This document shows, in pieces, positions 16,693-26,589 of a DNA stretch of 64,000 nucleotides. A program made the translations under genes and the position numbers. Under the pieces are notes generated by a model. That model made no database searches and had not been told where the DNA came from. It was given only the letters and a program-made list of their open reading frames with translations. Location: positions 3,657,391-3,721,390 of the forward strand of contig NZ_JALLPK010000001.1 in assembly GCF_023276375.1 (NCBI RefSeq). The letters run 5' to 3'. The stretch comes from Halocatena marina. Its GTDB lineage: Archaea; Halobacteriota; Halobacteria; Halobacteriales; Haloarculaceae. Numbering within the stretch: position 1 is the stretch's first letter; each line of letters opens with the position of its first letter.

Positions 16693-17955
16693 ATGGACGA
16701 AACACACGTCGTGACGTGTTTCCTCCGCAACCGTGCATCGGTGCTGCTCCTCCGTCGCAGCGAGGCCGTCGGTACCTATACTGGACTGTGGGGTGGTGTC
16801 GCCGGATACGCAGAAGGCGCGCCGGACGAACTCGCTCGTCAGGAAATCGCAGAAGAGACCGGGCTTGAAGAGAACGTGACCCTTGTTCGTGCTGGCGATC
16901 CTCTCTCGGTCGTTGATGCGGATCTCAGTACGGAGTGGATCGTCCACCCGTCTCTGTTCGATTGTGATTCGCGTGTGGTCGAGACGAACGAGGAAACAAC
17001 CGAGTACGAATGGGTGTCGCCAACTGAAATTCTCCATCGCGAGACGGTCCCCGGTCTCTGGATGGCTTACGAGCGAATCGCGCCCTCTGTCGAAACCATT
17101 GCGGATGATCGAAACCACGGCTCGGACTATCTCTCGATCCGTGCATTGGAAGTCCTACGCGATCGGGCAGCGAGTCGAGAGCACGAACACGGGAACAAGG
17201 ATCGAGAGTCGCTCACAGCACTCGCCCGCCGTTTGCGCGATACCCGTCCGAGTATGACAGTTATCGAAAACCGCATCAATCGGCTCGTGTCCGAGGCGGA
17301 CGAAACGGTTTCGTCCACGACTGCAACACGCGCGATAGACCGAGCGCTCACCCGCGGCGACGCTGCCGCAGCGGCGGCCGCCGACCGACTCACAGATGCG
17401 TCTGTGCTCACGCTCTCGCGTTCAGGAACCGTCAGAAAAACGCTCGAACGGCTCGATGGAGAGGTCTTCATCGCCGAATCCCGACCCGGAGGAGAGGGCA
17501 TTCCGGTCGCGGAATCGCTCGCAGAGACGACCGACGTAACCCTTCTTCCGGATTCGACGATCACACACGCGCTCTCGACCGCGAGTGTGGATGCAGTGCT
17601 CGTCGGTGCAGACACCGTCCTCGCGGACGGCAGCGTCGTGAACAAAGTCGGCACGCGAGGAACAGCACTCGCGGCCACATACGAAGACGTGCCAGTGTAC
17701 GTAGTGACAGCAGCCGATTCGATCGCTAATGATACTGGCATCAATGGTGTGGATCGTACTCGTATTGATCTCGAACCGAACGAGCCATCAGCTGTCTACG
17801 ATGGAAACGCCGATATCGACGTGCTCGCGCCCACATTCGACGTGACACCCGCCGATTGCGTGACCGTCATCACCGAAGATGGTCCGCAGTCAGCGACTGA
17901 TATCGAACGGATTGCCGATCGGCACCGCGAGTACGCCGAATGGAGTGAGGAGTAA
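16693..17955 (+). CDS. Nudix domain fused to an eIF-2B-like (aIF2B) domain
   Basis: 420 aa. Residues 1-~135 are a Nudix hydrolase domain; its box runs through GYAEGAPDELARQEIAEETG, keeping the EExG end but with Gln instead of the usual Arg before it and a shifted upstream Glu. Residues ~165-420 resemble the eIF-2B alpha/beta/delta family, which also includes sugar-phosphate isomerases such as ribose-1,5-bisphosphate isomerase (VDAVLVGADTVLADGSVVNK, then GTALAATYEDVPVYV). The fusion suggests a nucleotide or sugar-phosphate metabolite enzyme rather than a translation factor. Single clean frame, no sign of frameshift. Confidence 0.85.
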   Translation: MDETHVVTCFLRNRASVLLLRRSEAVGTYTGLWGGVAGYAEGAPDELARQEIAEETGLEENVTLVRAGDPLSVVDADLSTEWIVHPSLFDCDSRVVETNEETTEYEWVSPTEILHRETVPGLWMAYERIAPSVETIADDRNHGSDYLSIRALEVLRDRAASREHEHGNKDRESLTALARRLRDTRPSMTVIENRINRLVSEADETVSSTTATRAIDRALTRGDAAAAAAADRLTDASVLTLSRSGTVRKTLERLDGEVFIAESRPGGEGIPVAESLAETTDVTLLPDSTITHALSTASVDAVLVGADTVLADGSVVNKVGTRGTALAATYEDVPVYVVTAADSIANDTGINGVDRTRIDLEPNEPSAVYDGNADIDVLAPTFDVTPADCVTVITEDGPQSATDIERIADRHREYAEWSEE

Positions 17956-18374
17956 TCTCTCGCAGTTTTGCACAGCTCTCGATCGTATTTCGGAGCGAAC
18001 TTCGACGAAGAGGAGTGGATTCTTCACGCTCCGGATCCGACTGGCGATCGGTGGCAGTGAAGACAGTTACCCCCTCTGAGCCCCTTGTGATGAGGATTTT
18101 TCCAGAGCCACCATCTTACTATCACCAAACCACGGCAGTCACATCGCTGTAACCGCTCTCTTCGACCGTACTTTTCGCCACAACTGTCGCTTTCCGCAGC
18201 TCTCGAACATACTGAAACAGATCGCATTTGCGTGGACGAACAGCGGTTCACCGTCGGTTGAGTGGGTGGAGAAATATTTTTGTACGATCCGACATAGCTT
18301 TCAGTATCTTCTCTCGGCCGTAGCCGTGCTGCTGTGCTACGGCCGACTGCCATCCGTCACGTGGCGAGCCAATA
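17956..18374. other. Intergenic region without convincing gene
   Basis: 419 bases. A TATA-like aaatattttt at about 18271-18280 lies ~100 bases before the APH-like gene. A minus-strand frame (18024-18353) contains a CxxCH pattern but has no coding-like composition. I see no RNA gene or repeat I can support. Confidence 0.35.
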
Positions 18375-19301
18375 ATGAAACGAGACGTGTACAACGAACT
18401 CGGAGCACAGTTTTCTACTCACCGAATCGTGCGTCAACTGCACGCTGTACCGCCACACGAGGTTTACGAAATTGTTGTGGATGGCCGGCACGCTGTCTAC
18501 AAAGGCGACACTGGACCGACGGGAAATGCTGCCATCGAGGGGCGCGTGATCGCGTTTGTCGATGAGCACACGTCCGTTCCGGTCCCCGAAATCCTGTTAC
18601 TCGAAGACGATTATTTCATCGCCGCGTGGCACTCAGACGCACCAACGCCCGAACGAGACGTCGATGAGACGTGGGCAGACGCCGCTGGCCGACTGCTCGC
18701 AACGCTGCACGACGAAACCACTTCACTCATCGACGAGTATGGCCGCTTTCGATCAGACAATGACGCTATTTCGGTCGTCGGCTATGAGAACTGGCAGACG
18801 GCCGCAATTGCGTATCTCCGTCGTCGTCGAGAGATCATCGCACAGTACGGACACGCCGATGTTGCGGATGCTGTTATCAATTTCTTGAACGACCATCCCG
18901 ACGCGTTTTCCGGCGTAGACGATCCTGTCTGCTGTCACGGGTGGGCAACACCGGAACACGTTTCGGTCGCTGATGGTCGGGCCGTCTGTGTCATAGACTT
19001 CGAGCACGCAATCGCGGCGCCGAGCGAGTTCGACTACTGGCGGACCGTTCTCCCGACGTTTGCTCAGGCCAGTTCCCCATCGAACGGGCACTGTCCACAG
19101 ACGGCGTTTCGATCGGGATATGAGTCTGTCCGATCGTTTCCCGATGGATTCGAGCGCCGAGCTCCACTTTTCGTCGTTCTCCACGAAATCTATTTCTTCG
19201 AATCCCTTTACGTACAGAACCAGCACAGTCCGGAGAAAACTGACGAACGTGCAGAGTGGCTCCGAAAGCGTGTCTTCGAAGCATTAGAAACGCTCTCGTA
19301 G
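18375..19301 (+). CDS. Aminoglycoside-phosphotransferase-like (APH fold) protein with altered catalytic loop
   Basis: 308 aa protein-kinase-like fold. N-lobe residues include VYKGDTG (the ATP-site lysine) and a conserved Glu in AAIEGRVIAF. The catalytic loop reads CCHGWATPEHVSV at ~186-198: the position of the catalytic Asp in HGDxxxxN is Trp190 and the Asn position is also not Asn. The metal-binding aspartate is kept in VIDFEHA. This points to a pseudokinase or a divergent phosphotransferase. Drug resistance should not be inferred. Haloarchaeal paralogues with HGW may form their own subfamily. Confidence 0.8.
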   Translation: MKRDVYNELGAQFSTHRIVRQLHAVPPHEVYEIVVDGRHAVYKGDTGPTGNAAIEGRVIAFVDEHTSVPVPEILLLEDDYFIAAWHSDAPTPERDVDETWADAAGRLLATLHDETTSLIDEYGRFRSDNDAISVVGYENWQTAAIAYLRRRREIIAQYGHADVADAVINFLNDHPDAFSGVDDPVCCHGWATPEHVSVADGRAVCVIDFEHAIAAPSEFDYWRTVLPTFAQASSPSNGHCPQTAFRSGYESVRSFPDGFERRAPLFVVLHEIYFFESLYVQNQHSPEKTDERAEWLRKRVFEALETLS

Positions 19302-19459
19302 AGTCTCTCATCGTTGCTGAACTTGAGAATCCGTCTCTATATTTTGAACTGATGGTACAAATCGGCACACGCGGTAATTCCTCACAAATTTTGGTTCGGG
19401 AAAGCCCGACTAATTTGTCGAGTCGTCTTCTTCTTGTAGTTGCACATCGAGTAATCGGT

Positions 19460-20377
19460 ATGCACGCTGCCGTTCACGACTCCATCGCGTTCAGCTTTGA
19501 TCCACAGCAGGTCGCTGACTACCTCGAAGCAAACGGACTCGAAAGCACGATTGTCGAAAGTGGATCGTCTGTCGCGGAGTACGACGTGGTCGTCACGTTC
19601 GGGCACGAAGAGACGCTCTTCGAAGCGCCGTGGGTTCACTGCATCCGCGCCGGTATCGACGAATTTCCAACCGATCGCTACGCCGAGACGGACACAAAAC
19701 TCACACACAGCCCTGGTATTCACGCCACGACGATCGGTGAAACTGTCGCTGGGATGATGCTCTCGTTTGCTCGCCGGTTGCACCGCTACCGCGACAACCA
19801 ACACGAGAATGCGTGGCGCGTCGAATCGTACGACGCTGCCTTTACACTCGCAGACGAGACGGTCTGTGTCGTCGGTCTCGGGACGCTCGGCGAGGGCGTA
19901 GCGCTTCGAGCAAACGCACTCGGAATGGACGTCGTCGGTGTCCGCCGTCGACCCAAACCCGTCTCGGGCGTCGACAGTGTGTTCCTTCCCGACGATCTCT
20001 CGGATGCCATTGCTGATGCCAGGTTCGTTGTTCTCTGTGTCCCGCTGACCGAAGACACCGAAGCAATGATTGGCGCAAACGAGTTCCAAGCGATGCGCGA
20101 CGACGCCTACCTCATCAACGTCGCTCGCGGACCGGTTGTCGACGAAAATGCCCTCCTCAACGCGCTCGAATCGGGAGATATCGCTGGTGCAGGACTCGAT
20201 GCACACACCGAGGAACCGCTTCCGGCTGACTCTCCATTGTGGGATAAAGAGGAAGTCATCCTCACACCGCACGTCGGGGCACTCACAGACTCGTATCACG
20301 AAGACGTGGGCGCGCTCGTCGTGGCGAACGCAGAACGGATCCAGCGAGGGGAAACAATGTTCGATCGAGTCGCTTGA
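19460..20377 (+). CDS. D-isomer-specific 2-hydroxyacid dehydrogenase
   Basis: 305 aa. Rossmann NAD-binding core with GLGTLGEG near residue 135. The catalytic triad of the family is recognisable as Arg in NVARGPVVDE, Glu in HTEEPLP and His in TPHVGALTD. Family members reduce 2-oxoacids (glyoxylate, pyruvate, phosphoglycerate and others); the substrate here is unknown. Start at ATG 19460 follows the usual haloarchaeal N-terminus; the open frame extends to 19256 but overlaps the APH-like gene. Confidence 0.9.
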   Translation: MHAAVHDSIAFSFDPQQVADYLEANGLESTIVESGSSVAEYDVVVTFGHEETLFEAPWVHCIRAGIDEFPTDRYAETDTKLTHSPGIHATTIGETVAGMMLSFARRLHRYRDNQHENAWRVESYDAAFTLADETVCVVGLGTLGEGVALRANALGMDVVGVRRRPKPVSGVDSVFLPDDLSDAIADARFVVLCVPLTEDTEAMIGANEFQAMRDDAYLINVARGPVVDENALLNALESGDIAGAGLDAHTEEPLPADSPLWDKEEVILTPHVGALTDSYHEDVGALVVANAERIQRGETMFDRVA

Positions 20378-20494
20378 GTTCCCGGGTGATGCGGAACGAC
20401 TGTTCGTATCTGCTTCGATACTACCTAATTCAAGTGAGACGTCCCACCGTGAACAGCGAGATAGTTAACATGGCAGCAGAGTGTAGTTCCACTG

Positions 20495-21295
20495 ATGACC
20501 GCCGAGGCGATCGTGGATCGGCTGGCCGGAATCTACACTACTGCGGATTTTCCCGTAGAAAACATCGGACAGACTAACTCACAGGAATCTGCGTCTTCGA
20601 GTGCGGGCTCGGATACGGCCGCACAGCACAACCGAGACGCCTTCGAGTGTCTCGTCCGCACAATCCTCAGCCAGAACACGAGCGATACGGCGAGCCAACC
20701 CGCACACGACGCGCTGATGGATCGATACGCAGAAGACGAGATCAATTCTGATCTCGCGGGCGCATTGGCCGAAGCAGCACAATCGACGCTGGCAGCAACG
20801 ATCTCGTCTGCGGGACTGTATAATCAAAAATCGAAGACGATTATCCGTATTGCAACGCGAGTGATCGATGCGTACGGGAGCACCCAAGCGTTTGATGAGT
20901 TCGTGAAAGAAGAGCCGTACCACGATGTTCGGGAGACGCTCCTCGATATGAACGGAGTCGGACCGAAAACGGCCGACTGTGTCCTCCTGTTCGCTGGCGG
21001 CCGCACTGGAGTTTTTCCGGTCGATACGCACGTCCACCGCATCTACCGTCGTCTCGGTATTGCACCCCCCGATGCCGACCACGAGGACGTTCGTCAGGTG
21101 CTCGAACGAGACGTTCCAGACGAGAAGTGTGGATTCGGTCACACCGCGAGCATCCAGTTCGGGCGCGACTACTGCACCGCCAGATCACCAGCGTGTACTG
21201 GCGATACTGATTGTCCATTAGAAGATCGCTGCGAGCAGGTTGGTATCCGTGAAACGGAAATTGTCGATCCAGCAGACACACTCGAGTCGTTCTAA
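20495..21295 (+). CDS. nth: Endonuclease III
   Basis: 266 aa DNA glycosylase/AP lyase for oxidised pyrimidines in base-excision repair. It shows the helix-hairpin-helix LLDMNGVGPKTADCVL with the catalytic lysine Lys158, the catalytic aspartate Asp177 in VDTHVHR, and a C-terminal iron-sulfur loop with four cysteines spaced C-x6-C-x5-C-x5-C. The middle spacing is wider than the bacterial C-x6-C-x2-C-x5-C. A ~25-residue Ser/Gln-rich insertion follows the N-terminal helix. Start ATG 20495. Confidence 0.92.
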   Translation: MTAEAIVDRLAGIYTTADFPVENIGQTNSQESASSSAGSDTAAQHNRDAFECLVRTILSQNTSDTASQPAHDALMDRYAEDEINSDLAGALAEAAQSTLAATISSAGLYNQKSKTIIRIATRVIDAYGSTQAFDEFVKEEPYHDVRETLLDMNGVGPKTADCVLLFAGGRTGVFPVDTHVHRIYRRLGIAPPDADHEDVRQVLERDVPDEKCGFGHTASIQFGRDYCTARSPACTGDTDCPLEDRCEQVGIRETEIVDPADTLESF

Positions 21296-21363
21296 GAATG
21301 ATTTTCGACGGTGATCTTCGAGGACAATTCTGGAGCGGTGGTTTTTTTCGGCCAACGACTTGA

Positions 21364-22542
21364 TTATTTCTCGATGATGCTTTCCTCGACGGTTTCACCG
21401 AAGTGGCGGGCGGTATCCTCGTAGTAGACGAGCACTTCATCATCGACCGCGAGATCGGTGACCGATTTTCGGCCGTCGGCGGTGGCGACTTTGATGGTTT
21501 CTGCGTTCTGGAGCAGCGTTTCGATCATATCGCCGTTGACTTCAGCTTGCACGCGAAACATCGGTCGTCGTTCGATCTTCGCCCGCCCAACGACGGTTTC
21601 GCGGGTGTTGCCCTCTGTATCGACGACCTGTACCTCATCGCCACTCTTGAGCTCAGAGAGATACTTGGTGCTTCCATCGGGGGTGCGGACGTACGCGTGG
21701 ACCGCGCCCGCATTGACCCGGAACGGACGTGATGCAACGTATGGGGACTCGGCAGTCTCTGCGTGAACGAAAAACAGTCCACGGCTCATGCTTCCGACGA
21801 GCATTCCCTCATCGTGTTCGAAGAGATTCCCGGTATCAACACAGACCCGGTCGGCTGAACTGGTCTGTTCGATCGCGGTCACTGTCGCCCACACAAGATC
21901 GAGCGTCTCGCGCTCGGCCGCATCGCGGGTTTGGACTGTTTTTCGAATCTCGTCGGGATCGTCCGTGTCGAGGAGGACGGCATCTGCTCCGTGTTCGAGC
22001 GTCTCGAATGCCGTTCGTGCTTCGTCTGCGGTCTGTACTCCAGCAATGAGCGTTGTCTCGTCACCGATGCGTGCGATCAGGTTTTCGAGCGGGATGATCT
22101 TCCAGTCCTCACCGACGACGATCGTGTACTCGGCGTCGGCTGCGGCTGTCTCTGCGAAGGATTCGTAGGCCTGCTCGCGGATGCGGACGAAGACGCCGCT
22201 CGTGTGTCCATTGGCGCGTTGTAGCCTCGAAATATCCGCTGATCCGGAGTGTTCGCCCGGGAGATCAAGTGTTCCATCACCCTCACTATCTTTTCCAACG
22301 ATGGTCGCATCCGGTTTTGCACGGTCGGATTCATCAGCTTCGTCGTCGGATTCAGAAATCCGCCGATCGTTCGTTCCAAAGGCGGCGACATTCACCTGTC
22401 CGAGTTCCCGAACCTGTTCTACGTCTTCGCGGTCGACGAGCACCCAGTCGACGCCAGCTTCCAGACCGGTGGTGATGCGTCTCCGTCGCGCATCCCAATC
22501 ACCGACCTCGTCGTCTGCTTTGAGCCAGACGGCGCGTGTCAT
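21364..22542 (-). CDS. aroB': 3-dehydroquinate synthase II (archaeal)
   Basis: 392 aa, starting MTRAVWLKADDEVGDWD and containing the family blocks VVGEDWKIIPLENLIA, GSMSRGLFFVHAETAES and PFRVNAGAVHAYV. It converts 2-amino-3,7-dideoxy-D-threo-hept-6-ulosonate to 3-dehydroquinate, the NAD-dependent second step of the archaeal shikimate route. Its partner, ADH synthase, is ~1.1 kb upstream on the same strand (23677-24477), separated only by a HAD gene on the other strand. An acidic insertion at residues ~65-100 looks lineage-specific. Confidence 0.92.
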   Translation of the reverse strand: MTRAVWLKADDEVGDWDARRRRITTGLEAGVDWVLVDREDVEQVRELGQVNVAAFGTNDRRISESDDEADESDRAKPDATIVGKDSEGDGTLDLPGEHSGSADISRLQRANGHTSGVFVRIREQAYESFAETAAADAEYTIVVGEDWKIIPLENLIARIGDETTLIAGVQTADEARTAFETLEHGADAVLLDTDDPDEIRKTVQTRDAAERETLDLVWATVTAIEQTSSADRVCVDTGNLFEHDEGMLVGSMSRGLFFVHAETAESPYVASRPFRVNAGAVHAYVRTPDGSTKYLSELKSGDEVQVVDTEGNTRETVVGRAKIERRPMFRVQAEVNGDMIETLLQNAETIKVATADGRKSVTDLAVDDEVLVYYEDTARHFGETVEESIIEK

Positions 22543-22653
22543 GATCGGACGCTAGATGTGAACACTATTGAGTATGGTGAATCGCGCCTAGTACGTGAAT
22601 ACTGCCAAAGAGAGCCGTGAAATTTTTATCGAGAGCGGTTGATACACGGAAAG

Positions 22654-23331
22654 ATGCCGATTACCACAGTCCTGTTCGATCTCGACGAGACAATCTGTGA
22701 ACACCCGAGATCGGGTGAGGACCGTCTGAATGCGGCGTTCGAGCGCGCCGATATCGAACCATTTTTCGATACCGCCGACATCCGACGATGGCTCCCAAAG
22801 ATCAACGAGGATAACGATCTCGAATTCCGACGTGCACTCTTTCGAGCCATCGCTCGTGAGAAACAGCGAGATCTGCATATCGCGTCGGATCTCGTGGACG
22901 CGTACAGAGAGCCTGACCCGACGCGTGTTCAGTTTCTCCCTGGAGCCAAGCAAGTGCTCGAAACGTTCGCGTCAGACTACCGACTCGGTTTGGTGACGAA
23001 CGGCCCCCGAGAAACACAACAGTTGAAGCTCGACGCCCTCGATATTACAGACGCATTCGACACGACGATTTTCTCGGAACCGGGACGTCCCGTGAAACCG
23101 GACACCGAACCGTTCGAGCGCGCACTCACACTGCTGGATGCTTCCCCACAAACGTCGGTCCACGTCGGCAATTCGATCAGATCCGACGTGGCCGGAGCGA
23201 ACGCAGCCGGTCTCCACTCGGTGTGGGTACCACGACCGGCATCGATCGTGGATCGAGAGCAGACGAGCGTGATTCCAGACGAAACGATCGAAACGCTCTC
23301 GCAACTTCCCGCAGTAGTAAGTGAATCATAA
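22654..23331 (+). CDS. HAD-superfamily hydrolase
   Basis: 225 aa haloacid dehalogenase-like phosphatase. Motif I is FDLDET (Asp9, Asp11), motif II TNGP (GLVTNG), motif III the lysine of RPVKPD, and motif IV VGNSIRSDVAGA. A helical cap lies between motifs I and II. The substrate is unknown. It sits alone on the + strand between the two archaeal shikimate-entry genes. Start ATG 22654 is preferred to 22639 because the beta strand begins with PITTVLFDLD. Confidence 0.88.
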   Translation: MPITTVLFDLDETICEHPRSGEDRLNAAFERADIEPFFDTADIRRWLPKINEDNDLEFRRALFRAIAREKQRDLHIASDLVDAYREPDPTRVQFLPGAKQVLETFASDYRLGLVTNGPRETQQLKLDALDITDAFDTTIFSEPGRPVKPDTEPFERALTLLDASPQTSVHVGNSIRSDVAGANAAGLHSVWVPRPASIVDREQTSVIPDETIETLSQLPAVVSES

Positions 23332-23676
23332 TTGATACTCTGCCATAGCCTTTATTCGTGATTTTTCAATCTGAGTTATGTCTAGTGTATTTTCTAACCC
23401 AAGCGTTTACCGCTGTCGTCGATAACGATCGTCTCAACCATTCATTCCCACGATTCTGATCGGTCGATTTGCTGACTCTACTCGTCTCACGACCTGCTTT
23501 TTGTCATGTTGGAGGTAGCGCCTGACGCGTTCTCAGATAAGCGAACAGACGTGAAAATGTGTGATCACATCTGCTACTGACGAGTCTCATCGATCTAGAA
23601 TGGCCGACAATGGGTACAGTAGAAGAACGCGCAAAAGCGAGTTCGAGCGACTGTATGTAGAATGAGTTGAGCTTTG
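23332..23676. other. Intergenic region, nothing recognised
   Basis: 345 bases between convergent HAD and ADH synthase genes, fairly AT-rich at the left (tttattcgtgatttttcaat near 23350-23370), which may hold transcription stops. No reading frame, RNA or repeat that I can support. Confidence 0.35.
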
Positions 23677-24477
23677 TTACGCTTCGATCATCAGCTCGGC
23701 CTGTTGTAGTGCTTCCTCGGCCGAGAGATCTTCGTGGACGACGCCAGCAACCGCCCGAGTAATAGCTTCCGGGTCGTCGTGCTGGAAGATGGTTCGGCCC
23801 ATTGAGACGCCTGCCGCCCCGGCGTCCATTGCGCCACGAACCGCCTCAAGCGATGCGCGGTCAGAGTCGGGCTTTCCACCAGCGATGACGACAGGTAGAG
23901 CGGTGGATGCGACGACGCGTTCGAAGCTCTCTGTGTCTCCGCTGTAGGCTGTTTTAACGATATCAGCACCGAGTTCCTCTCCGAGACGGACAGCGTGTCC
24001 GAGCGCTTCGGCATCGTGTTCGTCGACATCCGGTCCGCGTGCGTAGGTCATCGCCAGAACGGGAAGACCGTACTCCGTGGCGTTCTCAGTGATACGGGCG
24101 AGATCCTCGATCTGTTTGGGTTCGTGGACGCTTCCGACGTTGATGTGCATCGAGACCGCATCCGCACCGAGCTGGATGGCTTCCTTTACCGTTCCGGTAA
24201 TGCGTTTATCATTTGTGTCCGGTCCAGAGACGGTCGAACCGTTCAGGTGAACGACGTAGCCCGCTCCGTTCGTGTTTCCGTGGACGCGTGGTGCGATTCC
24301 TTTCTGTGTGAGGACGCAGTCCGCTCCACCCCGAGTGACGGCATCGATGGTTCGCTCGATGCGTTCGAGGCCGTCGACGGCCCCGAGTGTGATACCATGA
24401 TCCATGGGGACCATAACGTATCGTCCCTCTGTTCCAATTCGATTGAGACGTGCTCGTACTCCGGTAGTCATTATCAT
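23677..24477 (-). CDS. aroA': 2-amino-3,7-dideoxy-D-threo-hept-6-ulosonate synthase
   Basis: 266 aa class I aldolase of the FbaB/LsrF family. It shows VMVPMDHGITLGAVDGL at the start, the Schiff-base lysine in DIVKTAYSGD and the phosphate-binding segment GAAGVSMGRTIFQ. ADH synthase makes the precursor used by dehydroquinate synthase II. It lies 22 bases after trpA on the same strand, so aromatic precursor synthesis and the tryptophan branch appear to share one operon. ATG 24471 is an alternative start. True fructose-bisphosphate aldolase function is possible but less likely in this context. Confidence 0.9.
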   Translation of the reverse strand: MIMTTGVRARLNRIGTEGRYVMVPMDHGITLGAVDGLERIERTIDAVTRGGADCVLTQKGIAPRVHGNTNGAGYVVHLNGSTVSGPDTNDKRITGTVKEAIQLGADAVSMHINVGSVHEPKQIEDLARITENATEYGLPVLAMTYARGPDVDEHDAEALGHAVRLGEELGADIVKTAYSGDTESFERVVASTALPVVIAGGKPDSDRASLEAVRGAMDAGAAGVSMGRTIFQHDDPEAITRAVAGVVHEDLSAEEALQQAELMIEA

Positions 24478-24499
24478 GTTAATCTGTGGCAGGCGTTGT

Positions 24500-25345
24500 T
24501 CAAGTCCGTTCCGATCGTGGCGGAGATTGCATGCTCACAGCAGTTCCCTCTGCGAGTTCGCGCGCTTTTTCTTCGAGACGCGCCGCAATCTCCGCTGTCG
24601 ATTCTGTTGATTCTGTTTCGGCTCCGTCCGCGACGATATCGACCAGCGCACTTCCTACGATGATACCGTCAGCGCCCGCAGCAACGATCTCGCTCGCCTG
24701 TTCGCCCGTCGAGATACCGAACCCGACGGCCGCTGGCAGATCGTACGCTTCGAGCCGTTCGAGACCACTACTTGTTTGTTCACTGACGTCACTGCGTGCG
24801 CCCGTGACGCCGAGGCGTGCTTGCACGTAGACGTATCCCGACGTCCGTTCGAGGAGCTCCGCGAGTCGATCTTCGGGTGTTGTAGGTGCGACGATAAAGA
24901 TCAGATCGCGGTCGAACGCATCACACGCCGCGCGAAGCGGATCTGCTTCTTCTGCCGGGAGATCGGGAACCACAAACCCATCGATACCAGCCGCAGCAGC
25001 CCGCTCGACGAACGGTTCGGGTCCTTCCCGTTGCCCGTACTGGTAGATGAGATTGTAGTACGTCATGCACACCAGCGGGACATCGACATCGAGACGCTCA
25101 GCGAACTCGAAAAAGCGCGCTGGCGTCATTCCGCCCGAAAGCGAACGGGCAATTGCGTGTTGAATGGTCGGGCCCTCGGCGATCGGCTCGCTGAACGGCA
25201 ATCCGAGCTCGATGATGTCTGCCCCGCCCCGTGCGAGTGCTTCAACGTATTCGATTGACTCCTCGAAGGTGGGGTCACCCGCCGTGAGATACGGAATAAA
25301 CGCCGGTCCGTCGTCGAATACCTCGGTGATGCGACTCGGGATCAT
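24500..25345 (-). CDS. trpA: Tryptophan synthase alpha chain
   Basis: 281 aa. It cleaves indole-3-glycerol phosphate to indole. The N-terminal [19 protein letters not shown] and [11 protein letters not shown] (catalytic Glu) are clear. The second catalytic acid, Asp60 of bacterial TrpA in the DPxADGPxIQ motif, is Glu here ([10 protein letters not shown]). The phosphate-binding GFGISTGEQ and [10 protein letters not shown] are present. The start overlaps the trpB stop (ATGA). Part of trpC-trpB-trpA-aroA'. Confidence 0.95.
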   Translation of the reverse strand: MIPSRITEVFDDGPAFIPYLTAGDPTFEESIEYVEALARGGADIIELGLPFSEPIAEGPTIQHAIARSLSGGMTPARFFEFAERLDVDVPLVCMTYYNLIYQYGQREGPEPFVERAAAAGIDGFVVPDLPAEEADPLRAACDAFDRDLIFIVAPTTPEDRLAELLERTSGYVYVQARLGVTGARSDVSEQTSSGLERLEAYDLPAAVGFGISTGEQASEIVAAGADGIIVGSALVDIVADGAETESTESTAEIAARLEEKARELAEGTAVSMQSPPRSERT

Positions 25346-26589
25346 TCGTTTATCCCTCCGTTTCTGGAGAAGACATCCATGTCTGGTCCGTCGGGAATAT
25401 CGCGCGCTGCGGTCTCTTCGAGGACGGTTTCGAGATCTTTATCGCCGCGCCCAGAGACCGTGAGAACGACCCGATCCCCGAGCTGTTCAGCGGTTGCGTC
25501 CTCCAACCACGCGATGGCGTGTGCGGTCTCCAGTGCGGGGATGATCCCCTCCGTCTGTGAGAGTCGGTGGAACGCGGATAACGCGTCATCGTCCTCGACA
25601 GTCGCGGGCGTGATGCGACCCGTTTCGACGAGATGTGCGAGTTCGGGCCCAACACCTGCATAATCGAGGCCCGCGCTCACGCTGTGACTCTCCATAATCT
25701 GGCCGTCCATATCCTGAAGGATCTTCGTCCGTGCGCCGTGGAGAACGCCTTCTGTGCCGGTTGTGAGCGACGCAGAATTGGGAGCAACACCGCGTTCCTC
25801 ATCGACAGCCAGTGACGAACCACCTGCCTCGACAGCGAACAGGGAGACGTCGTCGTCAACGAACTTGTGGAACGATCCCATCGTGTTGGAACCACCACCC
25901 GCGCACGCGATTACACTTGATGGGAGCTGCCCGGTCTGCTCGCGCAGTTGCTGACGGGTTTCTTCTGAGATGACCGATTGGAAATCACGCACCATTTTCG
26001 GGAATGGGTGCGGCCCGACGACCGATCCGATGACATAATGCGTCGTCTCGACAGTCTTCGCCCAATCACGCATCGTCTGACTGATCGCCTCTTTGAGCGT
26101 GCCACGTCCCACGTCCACCGGCGTCACCTCCGCACCGTTGAGGCGCATCCGAAAGACATTGGGACGCTGTCGATTCGTATCAGTCCGTCCCATGTAGATC
26201 TCACAGGGCATATCGAGATGGGCCGCGGCCATCGCTGTCGCGGTGCCGTGCTGTCCAGCGCCCGTCTCGGCGATGATCCGTTCTTTTCCCATGTATTTCG
26301 CGAGTAACACCTGCCCAAGCGCGTTGTTCAGCTTGTGCGCGCCGCCGTGGACCAGATCCTCGCGCTTGAGATAGACGTTCGTCTCGTAGCGCTCGGAGAG
26401 CTGCTCTGCGTGTTGGAGCGGCGTCGGGCGACCGCCGAACTCGCGCAGTCGCTCACGAAACTCGTCCATGAAACCATCTTCGTTGTCCAGCACATACCGT
26501 TCGTAGGCGTCGGTCAACTCCTCGATGGCTGGCATCAATGCCTCGGGAACGTACTGCCCTCCGTATTCGCCGAATTTCGCCGTGCTCAT
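25342..26589 (-). CDS. trpB: Tryptophan synthase beta chain
   Basis: 415 aa PLP enzyme joining indole and serine. Lys of [13 protein letters not shown] is the PLP lysine; [12 protein letters not shown] and the phosphate loop [10 protein letters not shown] are intact. This is the TrpB1 type that pairs with TrpA. ATG overlaps the trpC stop and its own stop overlaps the trpA ATG (4-base overlaps), giving tight translational coupling. Confidence 0.97.
   Translation of the reverse strand: MSTAKFGEYGGQYVPEALMPAIEELTDAYERYVLDNEDGFMDEFRERLREFGGRPTPLQHAEQLSERYETNVYLKREDLVHGGAHKLNNALGQVLLAKYMGKERIIAETGAGQHGTATAMAAAHLDMPCEIYMGRTDTNRQRPNVFRMRLNGAEVTPVDVGRGTLKEAISQTMRDWAKTVETTHYVIGSVVGPHPFPKMVRDFQSVISEETRQQLREQTGQLPSSVIACAGGGSNTMGSFHKFVDDDVSLFAVEAGGSSLAVDEERGVAPNSASLTTGTEGVLHGARTKILQDMDGQIMESHSVSAGLDYAGVGPELAHLVETGRITPATVEDDDALSAFHRLSQTEGIIPALETAHAIAWLEDATAEQLGDRVVLTVSGRGDKDLETVLEETAARDIPDGPDMDVFSRNGGINE

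Noticed and set aside
18024..18353. Minus-strand frame with a CxxCH heme-like motif (CLHCH)
   Set aside because: Arg/Cys/Trp-rich composition unlike haloarchaeal proteins, no signal peptide, no cytochrome fold context and no partner genes. Probably chance.
19256..19459. N-terminal extension of the 2-hydroxyacid dehydrogenase
   Set aside because: The first 68 codons overlap the APH-like gene and read as non-family sequence; ATG 19460 fits the family N-terminus.
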